A stretch of 64,000 bases of DNA from Ruminococcus sp. YRD2003 (GCA_900109435.1 FNZT01000011.1:62001-126000), one strand, 5' to 3'; positions 1 to 9,391 are shown, counted from the first letter of the stretch. The notes: generated from the letters alone by a model not told the origin. Made by a program: numbers and translations.

Positions 1-589
<589 letters not shown>

Positions 590-623
590 TTATTGCCGAT
601 TCATTTCGTATACCGACTGTTTA

Positions 624-3600
624 TCAGTTCTCGTCGCCTTCCTCGTCGAGGTCAAAGCTGTCGAATACATCGTCGCCTTCCTCCTCGTCGTTGAAGTCGA
701 GGTCGTCATCGGACTCGTCATCATCGAAGCTGAACTCGTCGTCCTTGTCAACGCTGTCGAAGTCGTCGCCGTCCTCGAAGCCGAAGCCTGCCTCGCCGAG
801 CTCGTCGTCGGAGTAGCTTGTGCCGTCGGCAGTATCCTCGTCAGCGTAGGAATCTCTTGCAGGTATCGGATCGTCGTCAAAGTTCTGCTTGAGGTCGATC
901 TCCTCCTGATTGCTGTCGAGCACCTTGACGTCAAGGCAGAGTGACTGCATTTCCTTGATGAGTACCTTGAAGGACTCGGGTATACCAGGTGTAGGAACGT
1001 TCTGTCCCTTTACGATAGCCTCGTAGGTGTTGACACGTCCGATGGTATCGTCCGACTTGACGGTGAGTATCTCCTGAAGAGTATAGGCTGCACCGTAAGC
1101 CTCGAGAGCCCAAACTTCCATTTCTCCGAAACGCTGTCCGCCGAACTGCGCCTTACCGCCGAGCGGCTGCTGTGTTACGAGAGCATACGGACCTACCGAA
1201 CGTGCGTGTATCTTATCGTCTACGAGGTGATGGAGCTTGAGGTAGTACATATAGCCCACCGTTACGCGGTTGTCGAACTTCTCGCCCGTGCGTCCGTCGT
1301 AGAGTGTGAATTTACAGTCGTCTGTGAATTCGAGTGCCTTGGGGTTGATGACCTTATCCATTGCCTTGAGCTCGAACATATCGTCCTTGTGCTCCTGAGC
1401 GTATTCGTTTGCCATCTTGAAGCATTCGCGGATATCGCCCTCGTGTGCGCCGTCGAATACGGGGGTCATGATGTGCCAGCCGAGAGCCTTGCACGCCATG
1501 CCGAGGTGGACTTCAAGCACCTGTCCGATGTTCATTCGTGAAGGAACGCCGAGGGGGTTGAGCACGATATCGAGCGGTGTGCCGTCTGGGAGGAAAGGCA
1601 TATCCTCCTCGGGGAGTATGCGCGATACGACGCCCTTGTTTCCGTGACGACCAGCCATCTTATCGCCGACCGTTATCTTGCGCTTCTGGGCGATGTAGCA
1701 GATAACGCGCTTGTTTACGCCTGCGCTGAGCTCGTCGCAGTTCTCGCGGGTGAATACCTTGACGTCAACGATGACGCCTGCCTCACCGTGAGGTACCTTG
1801 AGGGAGTTGTCGCGGACTTCTCTTGCCTTCTCACCGAAGATAGCGCGGAGGAGCCTCTCCTCGGCGGTGAGCTCGGTCTCGCCCTTCGGCGTTACCTTGC
1901 CTACGAGGATATCGCCCGATGTTACCTCCGAACCGATGCGGATGATACCGTTCTCGTCGAGGTTCGCGAGTGCGTCGTCGCCGACGTTGGGGATATCGCG
2001 GGTTATCTCTTCGGGTCCGAGCTTGGTGTCGCGGCACTCTATCTCGTACTCTTCTATATGAACTGATGTGAATACGTCTTCTCTTACGAGACGCTCGTTA
2101 AGAAGAACGGCGTCCTCGTAGTTGTAGCCTTCCCATGTCATGAAGCCGATGAGGGCGTTCTTGCCGAGGGATATCTCTCCGTCTGCGGTCGCGGGACCGT
2201 CAGCGAGCACCTGTCCCTTCTTGACCTCCTCGCCTGCTGTGACGATAGGTCTCTGGTTTACGCAGGTACCCTGGTTCGAGCGCTTGAACTTTATGAGCTC
2301 GTACTTGTGCTCGATGCCCTCGGAGTCTATCATGTGTATCTTGTCGGCATCAACGTATGTTACCTTGCCGTCGTATTCGGAAACTACGCATACGCCCGAG
2401 TCAACAGCCGCCTTGTACTCCATACCTGTGCCGACGAACGGACGCTCGGTCTTGAGGAGCGGTACAGCCTGCCTCTGCATATTTGAACCCATGAGGGCAC
2501 GGTTAGCGTCGTCGTTCTCGAGGAAGGGTATCATGGAGGTAGCTACGGAAACGACCATCTTAGGCGATACGTCCATGTAGTCTACCTTTTCGTTGTCTAT
2601 TTCGAGTATCTGCTCGCGGTATCTCGCATTAACACGCGGACGTGCGAACTTGCCGTCCTCTGTGAGAGGCTCGTTTGCCTGTGCAACTACGAAGTTGTCC
2701 TCGGTGTCGGCAGTCATATATACTACCTCGTTCGTGACAACGCCCGTTGCCTTGTCTACCTTGCGGTAGGGTGCCTCTATGAAGCCGTACTCGTTTATCC
2801 TTGCGAATGTTGCAAGGTAGGAGATAAGTCCGATGTTAGGTCCTTCAGGAGTCTCGATAGGACACATTCTGCCGTAGTGGCTGTAGTGAACGTCGCGGAC
2901 CTCGAATCCCGCACGGTCTCTGGAAAGACCTCCGGGTCCGAGAGCGGAGAGACGTCTCTTGTGAGTCAGCTCGGCGAGGGGGTTGTTCTGGTCCATGAAC
3001 TGGGACAGAGGCGATGAGCAGAAGAACTCCTTCATTGCCGAGGATATGGGTCTGATATTTATGAGAGTCTGGGGCGTGAGGGTGTTCACGTCCTGTGTCT
3101 GGATATTCATTCTCTCGCGGATTCCGCGCTCCATACGGGCATAGCCGATACGGAACTGGTTCTGGAGAAGCTCGCCTACGGAGCGGATACGTCTGTTGCC
3201 GAGGTGGTCGATATCGTCAACCGTGCCTACGCCCTCGCAGAGGTTGATGAAGTAGCTGATAGTTGCGAAGATATCGTCGAGGATGATGTGCTTGGGAACG
3301 AGCTCATCGGCACGCTTCTTGATGTTTTCCTCAAGCTCCTCGGCATCGGCGGAATTCTCCATTATCTCGCGGAGCACCTTGAAGGATACCTTCTCGTTGA
3401 TGCCGTACTTCTCGGTGTCGAAGTCAACGTAGCCCTTGATGTCTACCATGCCGTTGCCGATTATCTTCACGGTCTTCTCAACGGGGCGTATCTGGGTCTC
3501 GCCGCGGTCGTTGGTGAAATACTCCTTGGACTCGACTGTGACGAATGCGCTGTATACGCCTGCCTGCTCTATCTCGCAAGCCTTGTCGTAGCTGATGGTC

Positions 3601-4529
3601 TCGCCCGCATCAGCCATTATCTCGCCTGTCATCGGGTTGATAACGGGCTCTGCGAGTACGTGACCCGACAGACGCGTTGCTATGCCGAGCTTCTTGTTGT
3701 ATTTGTATCTTCCGAAGCGGCAGAGGTCGTACCTCTTGGCATCGAAGAAGAGATTGTTGAGGTGTGTTACCGCGCTCTCGACCGTCGGGGGCTCGCCCGG
3801 ACGAAGCTTCTTGTACACGTCGATAAGTGCGTCGGAGTTGTTCTTTGTCTGGTCCTTCTGGAGAATGGTCTGCTTGAGTCTCTCGTCCTCGCCGAAGAAC
3901 TCGAATATCTCCTCGTCGGAGCCGATGCCGAGCGCACGGATGAATGTGGTTATCGGTATCTTTCTGTTCTTGTCGATACGAACGTATACGATATCGTTCG
4001 AGTCCATCTCGTATTCGAGCCATGCACCGCGGTTCGGGATAACGGTGGTGTTGAAGAGGTCCTTGCCCGTCTTATCCTTCTCGAATGCGTAGTAAACGCC
4101 CGGCGAACGCACGAGCTGTGATACGATGACACGCTCCGCACCGTTGATAACAAAGGTTCCGCTGTCTGTCATGAGCGGGAAGTCGCCCATGTATATCTCG
4201 CTCTCGCTGACTGCTCCCGTCTCCTTGTTGCAGAGAGTTGCTGTCGCCCTCATCGCTACCTGATATGTAGCGCCTCTGGACTTGCACTCCGCAAGGCTGT
4301 ACTTGGGGGTGTCGTCGAAGCGGTAGTCCTTGAAGTTGAGGACGAGATTGCCGTTGTAGTCGGTTATCGCGGTCATGTCGCGGAATACCTCTCTCAGTCC
4401 CTCTTCCCTGAACCACTTATACGAGTTCTTCTGCACCTCGATAAGGTTCGGCATCTCAAGAGGCTCGGTTATCTTACCGAAGCTCATCCTGACGTTTTTT
4501 CCCAGCTGCTTAGGTGTTACATTCACCAT
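624..4529 (-). CDS. rpoB: RNA polymerase beta subunit
   Basis: The 1301-residue protein matches the beta subunit along its length. It begins [11 protein letters not shown] and contains the rifampicin-pocket block ([20 protein letters not shown], then SALGPGG). It also has the GPNIGLI motif and the C-terminal clamp sequence [20 protein letters not shown] that meets beta'. The residues usually mutated in rifampicin resistance (Asp in FMDQ, His in LTHKRR, Ser in RLSAL) are the sensitive type. About the last 84 residues form a very acidic tail, half Asp or Glu, that is not part of the conserved fold. The start ATG has AGGAGG at a normal distance. rplJ/rplL, the usual upstream partners, are absent: the next gene upstream is a small membrane protein, and rpoB has its own promoter at 4703-4731. 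Confidence 0.98.
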   Translation of the reverse strand: MVNVTPKQLGKNVRMSFGKITEPLEMPNLIEVQKNSYKWFREEGLREVFRDMTAITDYNGNLVLNFKDYRFDDTPKYSLAECKSRGATYQVAMRATATLCNKETGAVSESEIYMGDFPLMTDSGTFVINGAERVIVSQLVRSPGVYYAFEKDKTGKDLFNTTVIPNRGAWLEYEMDSNDIVYVRIDKNRKIPITTFIRALGIGSDEEIFEFFGEDERLKQTILQKDQTKNNSDALIDVYKKLRPGEPPTVESAVTHLNNLFFDAKRYDLCRFGRYKYNKKLGIATRLSGHVLAEPVINPMTGEIMADAGETISYDKACEIEQAGVYSAFVTVESKEYFTNDRGETQIRPVEKTVKIIGNGMVDIKGYVDFDTEKYGINEKVSFKVLREIMENSADAEELEENIKKRADELVPKHIILDDIFATISYFINLCEGVGTVDDIDHLGNRRIRSVGELLQNQFRIGYARMERGIRERMNIQTQDVNTLTPQTLINIRPISSAMKEFFCSSPLSQFMDQNNPLAELTHKRRLSALGPGGLSRDRAGFEVRDVHYSHYGRMCPIETPEGPNIGLISYLATFARINEYGFIEAPYRKVDKATGVVTNEVVYMTADTEDNFVVAQANEPLTEDGKFARPRVNARYREQILEIDNEKVDYMDVSPKMVVSVATSMIPFLENDDANRALMGSNMQRQAVPLLKTERPFVGTGMEYKAAVDSGVCVVSEYDGKVTYVDADKIHMIDSEGIEHKYELIKFKRSNQGTCVNQRPIVTAGEEVKKGQVLADGPATADGEISLGKNALIGFMTWEGYNYEDAVLLNERLVREDVFTSVHIEEYEIECRDTKLGPEEITRDIPNVGDDALANLDENGIIRIGSEVTSGDILVGKVTPKGETELTAEERLLRAIFGEKAREVRDNSLKVPHGEAGVIVDVKVFTRENCDELSAGVNKRVICYIAQKRKITVGDKMAGRHGNKGVVSRILPEEDMPFLPDGTPLDIVLNPLGVPSRMNIGQVLEVHLGMACKALGWHIMTPVFDGAHEGDIRECFKMANEYAQEHKDDMFELKAMDKVINPKALEFTDDCKFTLYDGRTGEKFDNRVTVGYMYYLKLHHLVDDKIHARSVGPYALVTQQPLGGKAQFGGQRFGEMEVWALEAYGAAYTLQEILTVKSDDTIGRVNTYEAIVKGQNVPTPGIPESFKVLIKEMQSLCLDVKVLDSNQEEIDLKQNFDDDPIPARDSYADEDTADGTSYSDDELGEAGFGFEDGDDFDSVDKDDEFSFDDDESDDDLDFNDEEEGDDVFDSFDLDEEGDEN

Positions 4530-4554
4530 AGGCGGAACCTCCTTATTATTTCTA

Positions 4555-4581
4555 CCCCGCAGACGCTTCTGCGCGTCGGGG
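4555..4581 (-). promoter_or_regulatory. Hairpin in the rpoB leader
   Basis: On the minus strand the leader can fold as CCCC-GACGC-(GCAGAA)-GCGTC-TGC-GGGG, a nine-pair stem with a three-base bulge. It ends about 14 bases before the rpoB ribosome site. It has no U-run after it, so it is not a terminator; an RNA stability or translation role is possible but unproven. Confidence 0.45.
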
Positions 4582-4628
4582 CTGTTATCACCTTGCGTAC
4601 CCTTTTGGAAAAATTTTTGAAAAAGCTA

Positions 4629-4658
4629 TTGACAAGTACTGCACAGATGTGCTATAAT
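4629..4658 (+). promoter_or_regulatory. Consensus sigma-A promoter pointing away from rpoB
   Basis: A perfect TTGACA (4629-4634), an 18-base spacer and a perfect TATAAT (4653-4658) lie on the plus strand. No plus-strand gene follows, but a Rho-independent terminator ends at 4791, so the promoter most likely drives a short RNA. The spacer contains the perfect palindrome GCACA-GA-TGTGC (4641-4652), which could be a repressor site. Confidence 0.8.
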
Positions 4659-4702
4659 ATCTTGCAAAGTAGCGGCACTTTTCCATATTGATACATTATA
4701 TT

Positions 4703-4731
4703 AGTATATCACTCTTTTGCAGCAGTGTCAA
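4703..4731 (-). promoter_or_regulatory. rpoB promoter
   Basis: On the minus strand TTGACA (4731-4726), a 17-base spacer and TATACT (4708-4703) form a strong sigma-A promoter. Transcription would start near 4696 and give a leader of about 167 bases before rpoB. Confidence 0.8.
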
Positions 4732-4758
4732 GCGCTTTTGGTAAATATCAGCATTCTT

Positions 4759-4791
4759 GCCGAAGTTTCATGTGAAGCCTCGGCTTTTTTT
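4759..4791 (+). terminator. Rho-independent terminator of the candidate small RNA
   Basis: GCCGA and TCGGC pair around an inner TTCA/TGAA stem, followed by seven T residues on the plus strand. The minus strand lacks a U-run after the stem, so it acts only for the plus-strand transcript. Confidence 0.75.
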
Positions 4792-4820
4792 GTAGCTTAA
4801 TGCAATTGGGCTGAAAATGC

Positions 4821-4851
4821 AAAAATCCCGAGGTCATGCCTCGGGATTTTT
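4821..4851 (-). terminator. Terminator overlapping the end of the small membrane protein gene
   Basis: AAAAATCCCGAGG pairs perfectly with CCTCGGGATTTTT around a five-base loop. The stop codon of the gene lies in the loop and its last codons form the upstream arm. The symmetry allows termination in both directions. It closes the rodA transcript. Confidence 0.85.
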
Positions 4852-5115
4852 CCGTATAAGATGCATTATTATCGCAGCAGCGAGCAGTCCAGCTCCGATG
4901 AATATTAACAGGAAAAGCGGCACAAATACCGCAACAAACAGTGGGCTCAGTCTGTCCGCAAGAAATATCGCGGTCGGAGCGTCTGCGCCGCCTATTATCC
5001 CTATGTGCTCGGGCTCACGTCTCAGCGTGTACACGAACCACGCGATAAGTCCGACTGTTCCAAGCCCGCTGCCTCCCAAAATTGCGGCTCCTGCTATAAG
5101 CAAGCCTTTTTTCAT
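4834..5115 (-). CDS. Small membrane protein with an OadB-like IGIIGGADAPTAIF motif
   Basis: This is a protein of about 93 residues with two hydrophobic segments, one near the N-terminus (LLIAGAAILGGSGLG and on) and one near the C-terminus (PLFVAVFVPLFLLIFIGAG). Between them is IGIIGGADAPTAIF, a motif characteristic of the beta subunit of sodium-pumping decarboxylases (OadB/GcdB). The rest of that large subunit is missing, and small clostridial proteins carrying this motif are often annotated as 'decarboxylase subunit beta' on that basis alone. I chose the ATG at 5115 because GAGGAGT precedes it; a longer ORF lacks a ribosome site. It starts four bases after the rodA stop, so it is translationally linked to rodA. 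Its function is unknown. Confidence 0.75.
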   Translation of the reverse strand: MKKGLLIAGAAILGGSGLGTVGLIAWFVYTLRREPEHIGIIGGADAPTAIFLADRLSPLFVAVFVPLFLLIFIGAGLLAAAIIMHLIRKNPEA

Positions 5116-5119
5116 GGCG

Positions 5120-6280
5120 TCACTCCTCGTCTTCGTCGTAGAATACGTTGTATGCGACCGCACGGTGGCTGTAGGTGCTGATAACAAGCCCTATCACCGC
5201 ATACATACTCAGCATCGCCGTTCCGCCGCCGCTCAGGAACGGCAGAGGTATGCCGATAACGGGCGCTACCTTCAGCACCATGCCGATGTTCATAAGACAG
5301 TGGGTGAAGAAAAGTCCGAAAGCTCCCATGCATATGAAGTGCCCGAGACGGTCGCGCGTGATGCGGCTGTCTGCGAATATTTTCAGTATGATATACGCGA
5401 GAACTATTATGATGCCTATAGAGCCGACAAATCCGAATACCTGCCCCACATGAGCGAAAATGAAGTCGTTGTGGAGCTCGGGAACGTAGATGTAGTCCTT
5501 CTTGCCGTCGAATATCCCCTTTCCGAAGATTCCGCCCGACTTTATCGCCGCAAGTCCGAGGTCCTGCTGGTACTCGATGTTCTCGGGGTCTGTGCCAGGA
5601 TGAAACAGTATCAGTATCCTCTGCTTGTGGAAAGAACTAAGGAAATTGAACCACATCACGGCTATGGCTCCTGCCGCTGCAAACGGCGCGGCTATAAGGT
5701 ACTTCCACGATATCTTTGCCGATATCATCATAAATGTGAATATCGCCGCAAAGATGATTGCCGTTCCGTAATCGCCCTGCAATGCGACTATACCGATCGG
5801 CACGGCTCCGTGGATAAGAAGAAGAAGCATATGCAGCGGCTTGTTCATGTCCTCCTCGTCGCGCGAGAGATGATAGCTGAATGTGAGGATGAACGCTATC
5901 TTCATTATCTCCGACGGCTGCATACTTACGCCGAATAAGCGTATCCAGCCCTGATCGTCCGCGCCGTCGCGCTGATAGCCGAGCGATGTGAAGGGCAGCG
6001 CTACGAGCACCAGCGTTATCGGTACGAACAGCCACCATATCTTCACAAGCTTGCGGTAGTCGATGCAGGAGATGATATACGCTGCCGCTATGCCAAGTCC
6101 CATGGATATGAGCTGGGTCTGCCAGTAGCTGTCTCCGACGCCCTCGTTCTCGCTTATACCGCTCTTGACTATCGACCATATCAGTATCGTACTGATACAC
6201 GCGCAGAGCGTAACCGCAAACAGCAGTCCGAGGTCGATATTATGCTTGTTGGCGGGTAATTTCTTGAATACTGATCCCAT
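5120..6280 (-). CDS. rodA: RodA/FtsW/SpoVE-family peptidoglycan polymerase (RodA type)
   Basis: The 386-residue polytopic membrane protein belongs to the SEDS family, which polymerises glycan strands from lipid II with a partner class B penicillin-binding protein. Signatures include WIRLFGVSMQPSEIMKIAF, the QGDYGTAI loop holding the catalytic Asp, and PVIGIPLPFLSGGGTAMLS near the C-terminus. The 'IPLPF' form and short N-terminus fit RodA better than FtsW, but SpoVE-like use cannot be excluded from sequence. No penicillin-binding protein gene is adjacent. The small OadB-motif protein follows four bases later. The start has an AAGGAA ribosome site. Confidence 0.9.
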   Translation of the reverse strand: MGSVFKKLPANKHNIDLGLLFAVTLCACISTILIWSIVKSGISENEGVGDSYWQTQLISMGLGIAAAYIISCIDYRKLVKIWWLFVPITLVLVALPFTSLGYQRDGADDQGWIRLFGVSMQPSEIMKIAFILTFSYHLSRDEEDMNKPLHMLLLLIHGAVPIGIVALQGDYGTAIIFAAIFTFMMISAKISWKYLIAAPFAAAGAIAVMWFNFLSSFHKQRILILFHPGTDPENIEYQQDLGLAAIKSGGIFGKGIFDGKKDYIYVPELHNDFIFAHVGQVFGFVGSIGIIIVLAYIILKIFADSRITRDRLGHFICMGAFGLFFTHCLMNIGMVLKVAPVIGIPLPFLSGGGTAMLSMYAVIGLVISTYSHRAVAYNVFYDEDEE

Positions 6281-6302
6281 TTTCTTGTTCCTTTTTCTTT
6301 TT

Positions 6303-6425
6303 TGAGCTATTAGCCGTTAGCCGTCAGCCATTAGCTCGCGGTATCGGCTTCGCCGATATTATTTGAAATTCGTCCGCGTCAGCGGACACATTAATTCTCA
6401 ATTCTCAATTTTCAATTTTTTCTCA
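6303..6425. repeat. Dispersed intergenic repeat, TTAGCC family, copy A
   Basis: The 158-base gap between rodA and yifB holds several TAGC(C)NTTAGCC words, a TATCGGC-TTC-GCCGATA hairpin followed by ATTATTTGAAAT, a second hairpin GTCCGC-GTCA-GCGGAC, and AATTCTCAATTCTCAATTTTC direct repeats. The same modules recur at 52076-52190 and 55022-55134, always in gaps of similar size. Confidence 0.75.
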
Positions 6426-6438
6426 ATTGCCGTCAGGT

Positions 6439-7965
6439 TTATTCATGCCAATACTTGCGGTCGAGACTGCGATACTGCGCAGCTGCGGCAACGTGCCTTC
6501 GCGTAATGACCTCGTTCCCGCTCAGGTCGGCGATCGTCCGCGCGACCTTCAATATCCTGTCATATGCACGGGCACTTAGCCCGAGACTGTCAAAAACGCT
6601 CTTCATCATCGCCTCCGCTCCGTCGTCCATAGGACACATTTCACGCAGCTTGTCGGGTGTGATGAGCGCGTTGCAGGTGATGTCAGTACCGCGGAATCGC
6701 TCTGCCTGTATCTCACGCGCCGCCATTACGCGCTTCCTTATTTCCGCAGAGGACTCCTCGCTCGTCTTTGCCGAAAGGTCGTCGTACTCCACAGGGGCTA
6801 CGTCTATGTGCAGGTCGAAGCGGTCAAGCAGGGGTCCCGATATTTTCGACAGGTATGCCGAGACTTTCTTCTGCGAACATATGCACTTGCGCTTCGGGTG
6901 TCCGTAATAACCGCACGGGCACGGATTCATCGCGCCTATCAGCATTATCGTACACGGGTAGGTTATCGTTCCCGATGCGCGCGCTATCGTTACCTTCCTG
7001 TCTTCGAGCGGCTGGCGCATTATCTCAAGTGTACGTCTGTCGAACTCCGCGAGCTCGTCGAGGAAGAGCAGCCCGTTGTGTGCAAGGGATATCTCGCCCG
7101 GCTGGGGTATGCTGCCGCCGCCTGCAAGTCCCGCGGACGATATCGTGTGGTGCGGCGAGCGGAACGGGCGCTTTGTGATTATAGGAGTGTCGGGGTCGAG
7201 AAGCCCCGATATCGAGTGTATCTTGGTAGTTTCAAGCGCCTCCTCGAATGTGAGGGGCGGCAGTATCGACGGCATCCGCTTCGCAAGCATACTCTTGCCG
7301 CTTCCAGGTGCGCCGATAAGCAGTGCGTTGTGACCTCCTGCGGCTGCTATCTCGAGTGCCTTCTTCGCCGACTGCTGTCCGCGCACATCGGCAAAGTCAA
7401 GCGTTTCGTTGTACGCGGCCTCGGGAGGTATGTAGTGCTCGCAGGGGGTCATCGGCTCCTCGCCGCGAAAGTGCAGTATCAGCTGCTCGGCACTGTGTAC
7501 GGCGTACACGTCTATCCCCGCGATGACCGACGCTTCACGGGCGTTCGCCGCAGGGACAAACACGCTCTTCTTCCCGCTCTCACGGGCAAGCATCACCATC
7601 GGCAGCACGCCGTTCACGCGGCGGACATCGCCGTTCAGCGAGAGCTCGCCTATGAACGCGGCATCCTCGGGGACGTCATCTATCATGCGCATTGCGCGGA
7701 GTATCGCCATGAATATCGCTGTGTCATGCACCGAGCCGCTCTTTTTCATATCCGCGGGTGCGAGGTTGACCATGACCGACGCCACGGGGAAGTTTATCCC
7801 GCAGGAGCGCATTGCCGCACGGATACGGTCGCGGCTCTCCTTTATTACGGTGTCGGTGAGTCCGTCTATTTCAAAGTAGGGCTGTCCGCGGCTGATGTCT
7901 ATCTCGACGTCTACGGGAAAGGCGTTCAGTCCGAACAGTCCGAGACTTGATACTTTTGCAAACAT
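6439..7965 (-). CDS. yifB: YifB/ComM-family Mg-chelatase-like AAA+ ATPase
   Basis: The 508-residue protein has the family order: an N-terminal ribosomal-S5-like or ChlI domain (about 1-170), an AAA+ core with Walker A GAPGSGKSML near residue 220 and Walker B LLFLDEL, and a C-terminal lid domain. A four-cysteine zinc-type cluster (CPCGYYGHPKRKCIC) follows the core, as in other YifB/ComM proteins. ComM of Gram-negative bacteria is a hexameric helicase for branch migration in natural transformation; the role in Firmicutes is less clear. It starts 11 bases after the preceding gene, with its AGGAGG overlapping that gene's stop, so the two form an operon. Confidence 0.93.
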   Translation of the reverse strand: MFAKVSSLGLFGLNAFPVDVEIDISRGQPYFEIDGLTDTVIKESRDRIRAAMRSCGINFPVASVMVNLAPADMKKSGSVHDTAIFMAILRAMRMIDDVPEDAAFIGELSLNGDVRRVNGVLPMVMLARESGKKSVFVPAANAREASVIAGIDVYAVHSAEQLILHFRGEEPMTPCEHYIPPEAAYNETLDFADVRGQQSAKKALEIAAAGGHNALLIGAPGSGKSMLAKRMPSILPPLTFEEALETTKIHSISGLLDPDTPIITKRPFRSPHHTISSAGLAGGGSIPQPGEISLAHNGLLFLDELAEFDRRTLEIMRQPLEDRKVTIARASGTITYPCTIMLIGAMNPCPCGYYGHPKRKCICSQKKVSAYLSKISGPLLDRFDLHIDVAPVEYDDLSAKTSEESSAEIRKRVMAAREIQAERFRGTDITCNALITPDKLREMCPMDDGAEAMMKSVFDSLGLSARAYDRILKVARTIADLSGNEVITRRHVAAAAQYRSLDRKYWHE

Positions 7966-7976
7966 GGCTTGCCTCC

Positions 7977-8735
7977 TTACTGAATGTCAAACGGCTCGTC
8001 CGAAAGCCCTGAGTCGGGCACGAACATCTCGCCGTCGGGGAGCTCGGGCGTGTCCGCTGTATCGGGGACAGGGGCTGCTCCGATAAGCGGTATGTCTTCC
8101 ATTACGGGCTCGGGCGCTTCAATGTCCGCCATCTCGGGCAGCACGGGCGCGGAACGGCTCGCTGCGGTCTCGTCGGCGGTTATCCTCTTGTCATCGGGGG
8201 CTGAGCGGTACTCCGACATATAGCGCGAGGTGTAGGTCGGGTGCTCCAGCGAATCAGTGTAGTGAAGGCTGAAATGCGGCCAGCCCTCGGTATTTACAAG
8301 TTGGTTGTAGTCGGAGTATACCTTGAAGCTCGGAGCTGTGAGGACTGTTCCGACTACGCCGATAATGAACGTTATTATCCCTATCCCCGAACTTGAGAAA
8401 AATGTCGCGACCACAAGCAGCACATAGCCGATAAACAGCCCGATGTGCAGTATCTTCCACTTCCCGAAGGCAAGAAATGCAGCAAGGGTCACAAGTATCA
8501 GCTCGGCTGTCTGTGTGAAGAGAAACGGCACACAGGTCGGGCAGCCGAAAAGCGAGGGTATCCACGAGACGAGCGGCATCGCTGCGCCGCAGTAGGTGAT
8601 GAACAGCATGACAAGACAGACTCCGCCCGTATACACAAAGACGTTGCGCGAGAATTCGTATATCTGCGTGCTTCGCTCCGCACAGGCTACATAGTGTCCG
8701 TGGTCGGGCTTTTCGTCGTATTTCGCGTCGTGCAA
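7977..8735 (-). CDS. Four-helix membrane protein with acidic Pro-rich tail, function unknown
   Basis: The product is about 252 residues. It has four hydrophobic segments in the first 140 residues (for example VYTGGVCLVMLFITYC and LILVTLAAFLAF), then a soluble C-terminal half that becomes rich in Asp, Glu, Pro and Ala. I do not recognise a family. A GTG at 8744 would put GAGGAG directly against the start, so I prefer the in-frame TTG at 8735, which has GGAGG eight bases upstream. The gene has its own promoter (8771-8799) and is followed by yifB after 11 bases. Confidence 0.75.
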   Translation of the reverse strand: MHDAKYDEKPDHGHYVACAERSTQIYEFSRNVFVYTGGVCLVMLFITYCGAAMPLVSWIPSLFGCPTCVPFLFTQTAELILVTLAAFLAFGKWKILHIGLFIGYVLLVVATFFSSSGIGIITFIIGVVGTVLTAPSFKVYSDYNQLVNTEGWPHFSLHYTDSLEHPTYTSRYMSEYRSAPDDKRITADETAASRSAPVLPEMADIEAPEPVMEDIPLIGAAPVPDTADTPELPDGEMFVPDSGLSDEPFDIQ

Positions 8736-8770
8736 ACTGCTCACCTCCTCGGTTATCGTATAACAGATAT

Positions 8771-8799
8771 ATTATACCACCATTTCAAGGAAATGTAAA
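8771..8799 (-). promoter_or_regulatory. Promoter of the membrane protein-yifB operon
   Basis: On the minus strand TTTACA (8799-8794), a 17-base spacer and TATAAT (8776-8771) precede the gene by a leader of about 30 bases with GAGGAGG. Confidence 0.75.
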
Positions 8800-8823
8800 C
8801 ATTTATTATTATCCACTCCAACA

Positions 8824-8852
8824 AATAATCCCGAGGAGACCTCGGGATTATT
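8824..8852 (-). terminator. Terminator of the SCIFF operon
   Basis: AATAATCCCGAGG pairs with CCTCGGGATTATT around a three-base loop, seven bases after the stop of the 170-residue protein. The near-symmetrical A/T flanks allow use in either direction. Confidence 0.8.
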
Positions 8853-8858
8853 TCGTTA

Positions 8859-9371
8859 TTATTCCTTCTTGTTTTTCTTTGAAAAAGGATTAAAAATTCT
8901 TTTTTTCTTAATACATTTGCCAATGTACCATACGCTGCAACCCACTGCTACCGCAATTAATCCGTATTTTACAACATCTGTACTACTTGATATCTCTATT
9001 TCATAATCATCATCTTCTGAATTGTTTTCATCGTTGTTCCCCTCTAACAAATACTTATAAGGGTCATTTTCTTCCTCTTCCTGCTTTTTTTGCCTTCTAT
9101 ACTCTCTCAATTCTTCTTTGGCTTGTGATATTATTTCAGGATTATTCTCAACCAACTCCTTAAAGCTCTCCTGAACATCATTATCCCATGAAATAAACGC
9201 AGAACCATTATTTCCATAAGAAAAATTAGCGTGTTCTCTTCCTTCTTCAGATGGTGTATAATTTCCTTCCTCGCCATCTAATACTCCAAGGTACTTTTTT
9301 AATATGTAATTAACTGTTTGTGGAGATGCACCAAACAATTGTCCCATTATCCTTGAAGAAACATTCCCCAT
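8859..9371 (-). CDS. AT-rich ORF: HTH-like N-terminus, acidic middle, C-terminal membrane anchor
   Basis: The 170-residue product has three parts. Residues 1-75 resemble a winged-helix unit of the kind seen in phage antirepressor-like proteins (SSRIMGQLFGASPQTVNYIL, then YTPSEEGREHANF and a Trp). Residues 75-125 are highly charged and probably helical (EELREYRRQKKQEEEEND). Residues 131-153 are one hydrophobic helix, and the end is very basic (KKKRIFNPFSKKNKKE). The gene is clearly more AT-rich than its neighbours. It begins 20 bases after the SCIFF maturase stop with AGGAGG, so it belongs to that transcript. A link to SCIFF is suggested only by position. The function is unknown; a membrane-tethered DNA-binding protein is one reading. 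Confidence 0.8.
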   Translation of the reverse strand: MGNVSSRIMGQLFGASPQTVNYILKKYLGVLDGEEGNYTPSEEGREHANFSYGNNGSAFISWDNDVQESFKELVENNPEIISQAKEELREYRRQKKQEEEENDPYKYLLEGNNDENNSEDDDYEIEISSSTDVVKYGLIAVAVGCSVWYIGKCIKKKRIFNPFSKKNKKE

Positions 9372-9391
9372 ATTATTCCTCCTTAGAATAC

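Larger units (their letters stand above)
4665..4791 (+). ncRNA. Candidate small RNA divergent from and overlapping the rpoB 5' end
   Basis: The predicted transcript starts about seven bases after a perfect TATAAT and ends in the U-run of the terminator at 4759-4791, giving about 127 nucleotides. It contains no convincing ORF with a ribosome site. Its first 30 or so bases are complementary to the first 30 or so bases of the predicted rpoB mRNA (start near 4696), and it runs across the rpoB -10 and -35 boxes. I do not recognise it as 6S, SRP, tmRNA or RNase P RNA. The promoter-terminator pairing is seen in the sequence; transcription and function are inference. Confidence 0.6.
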
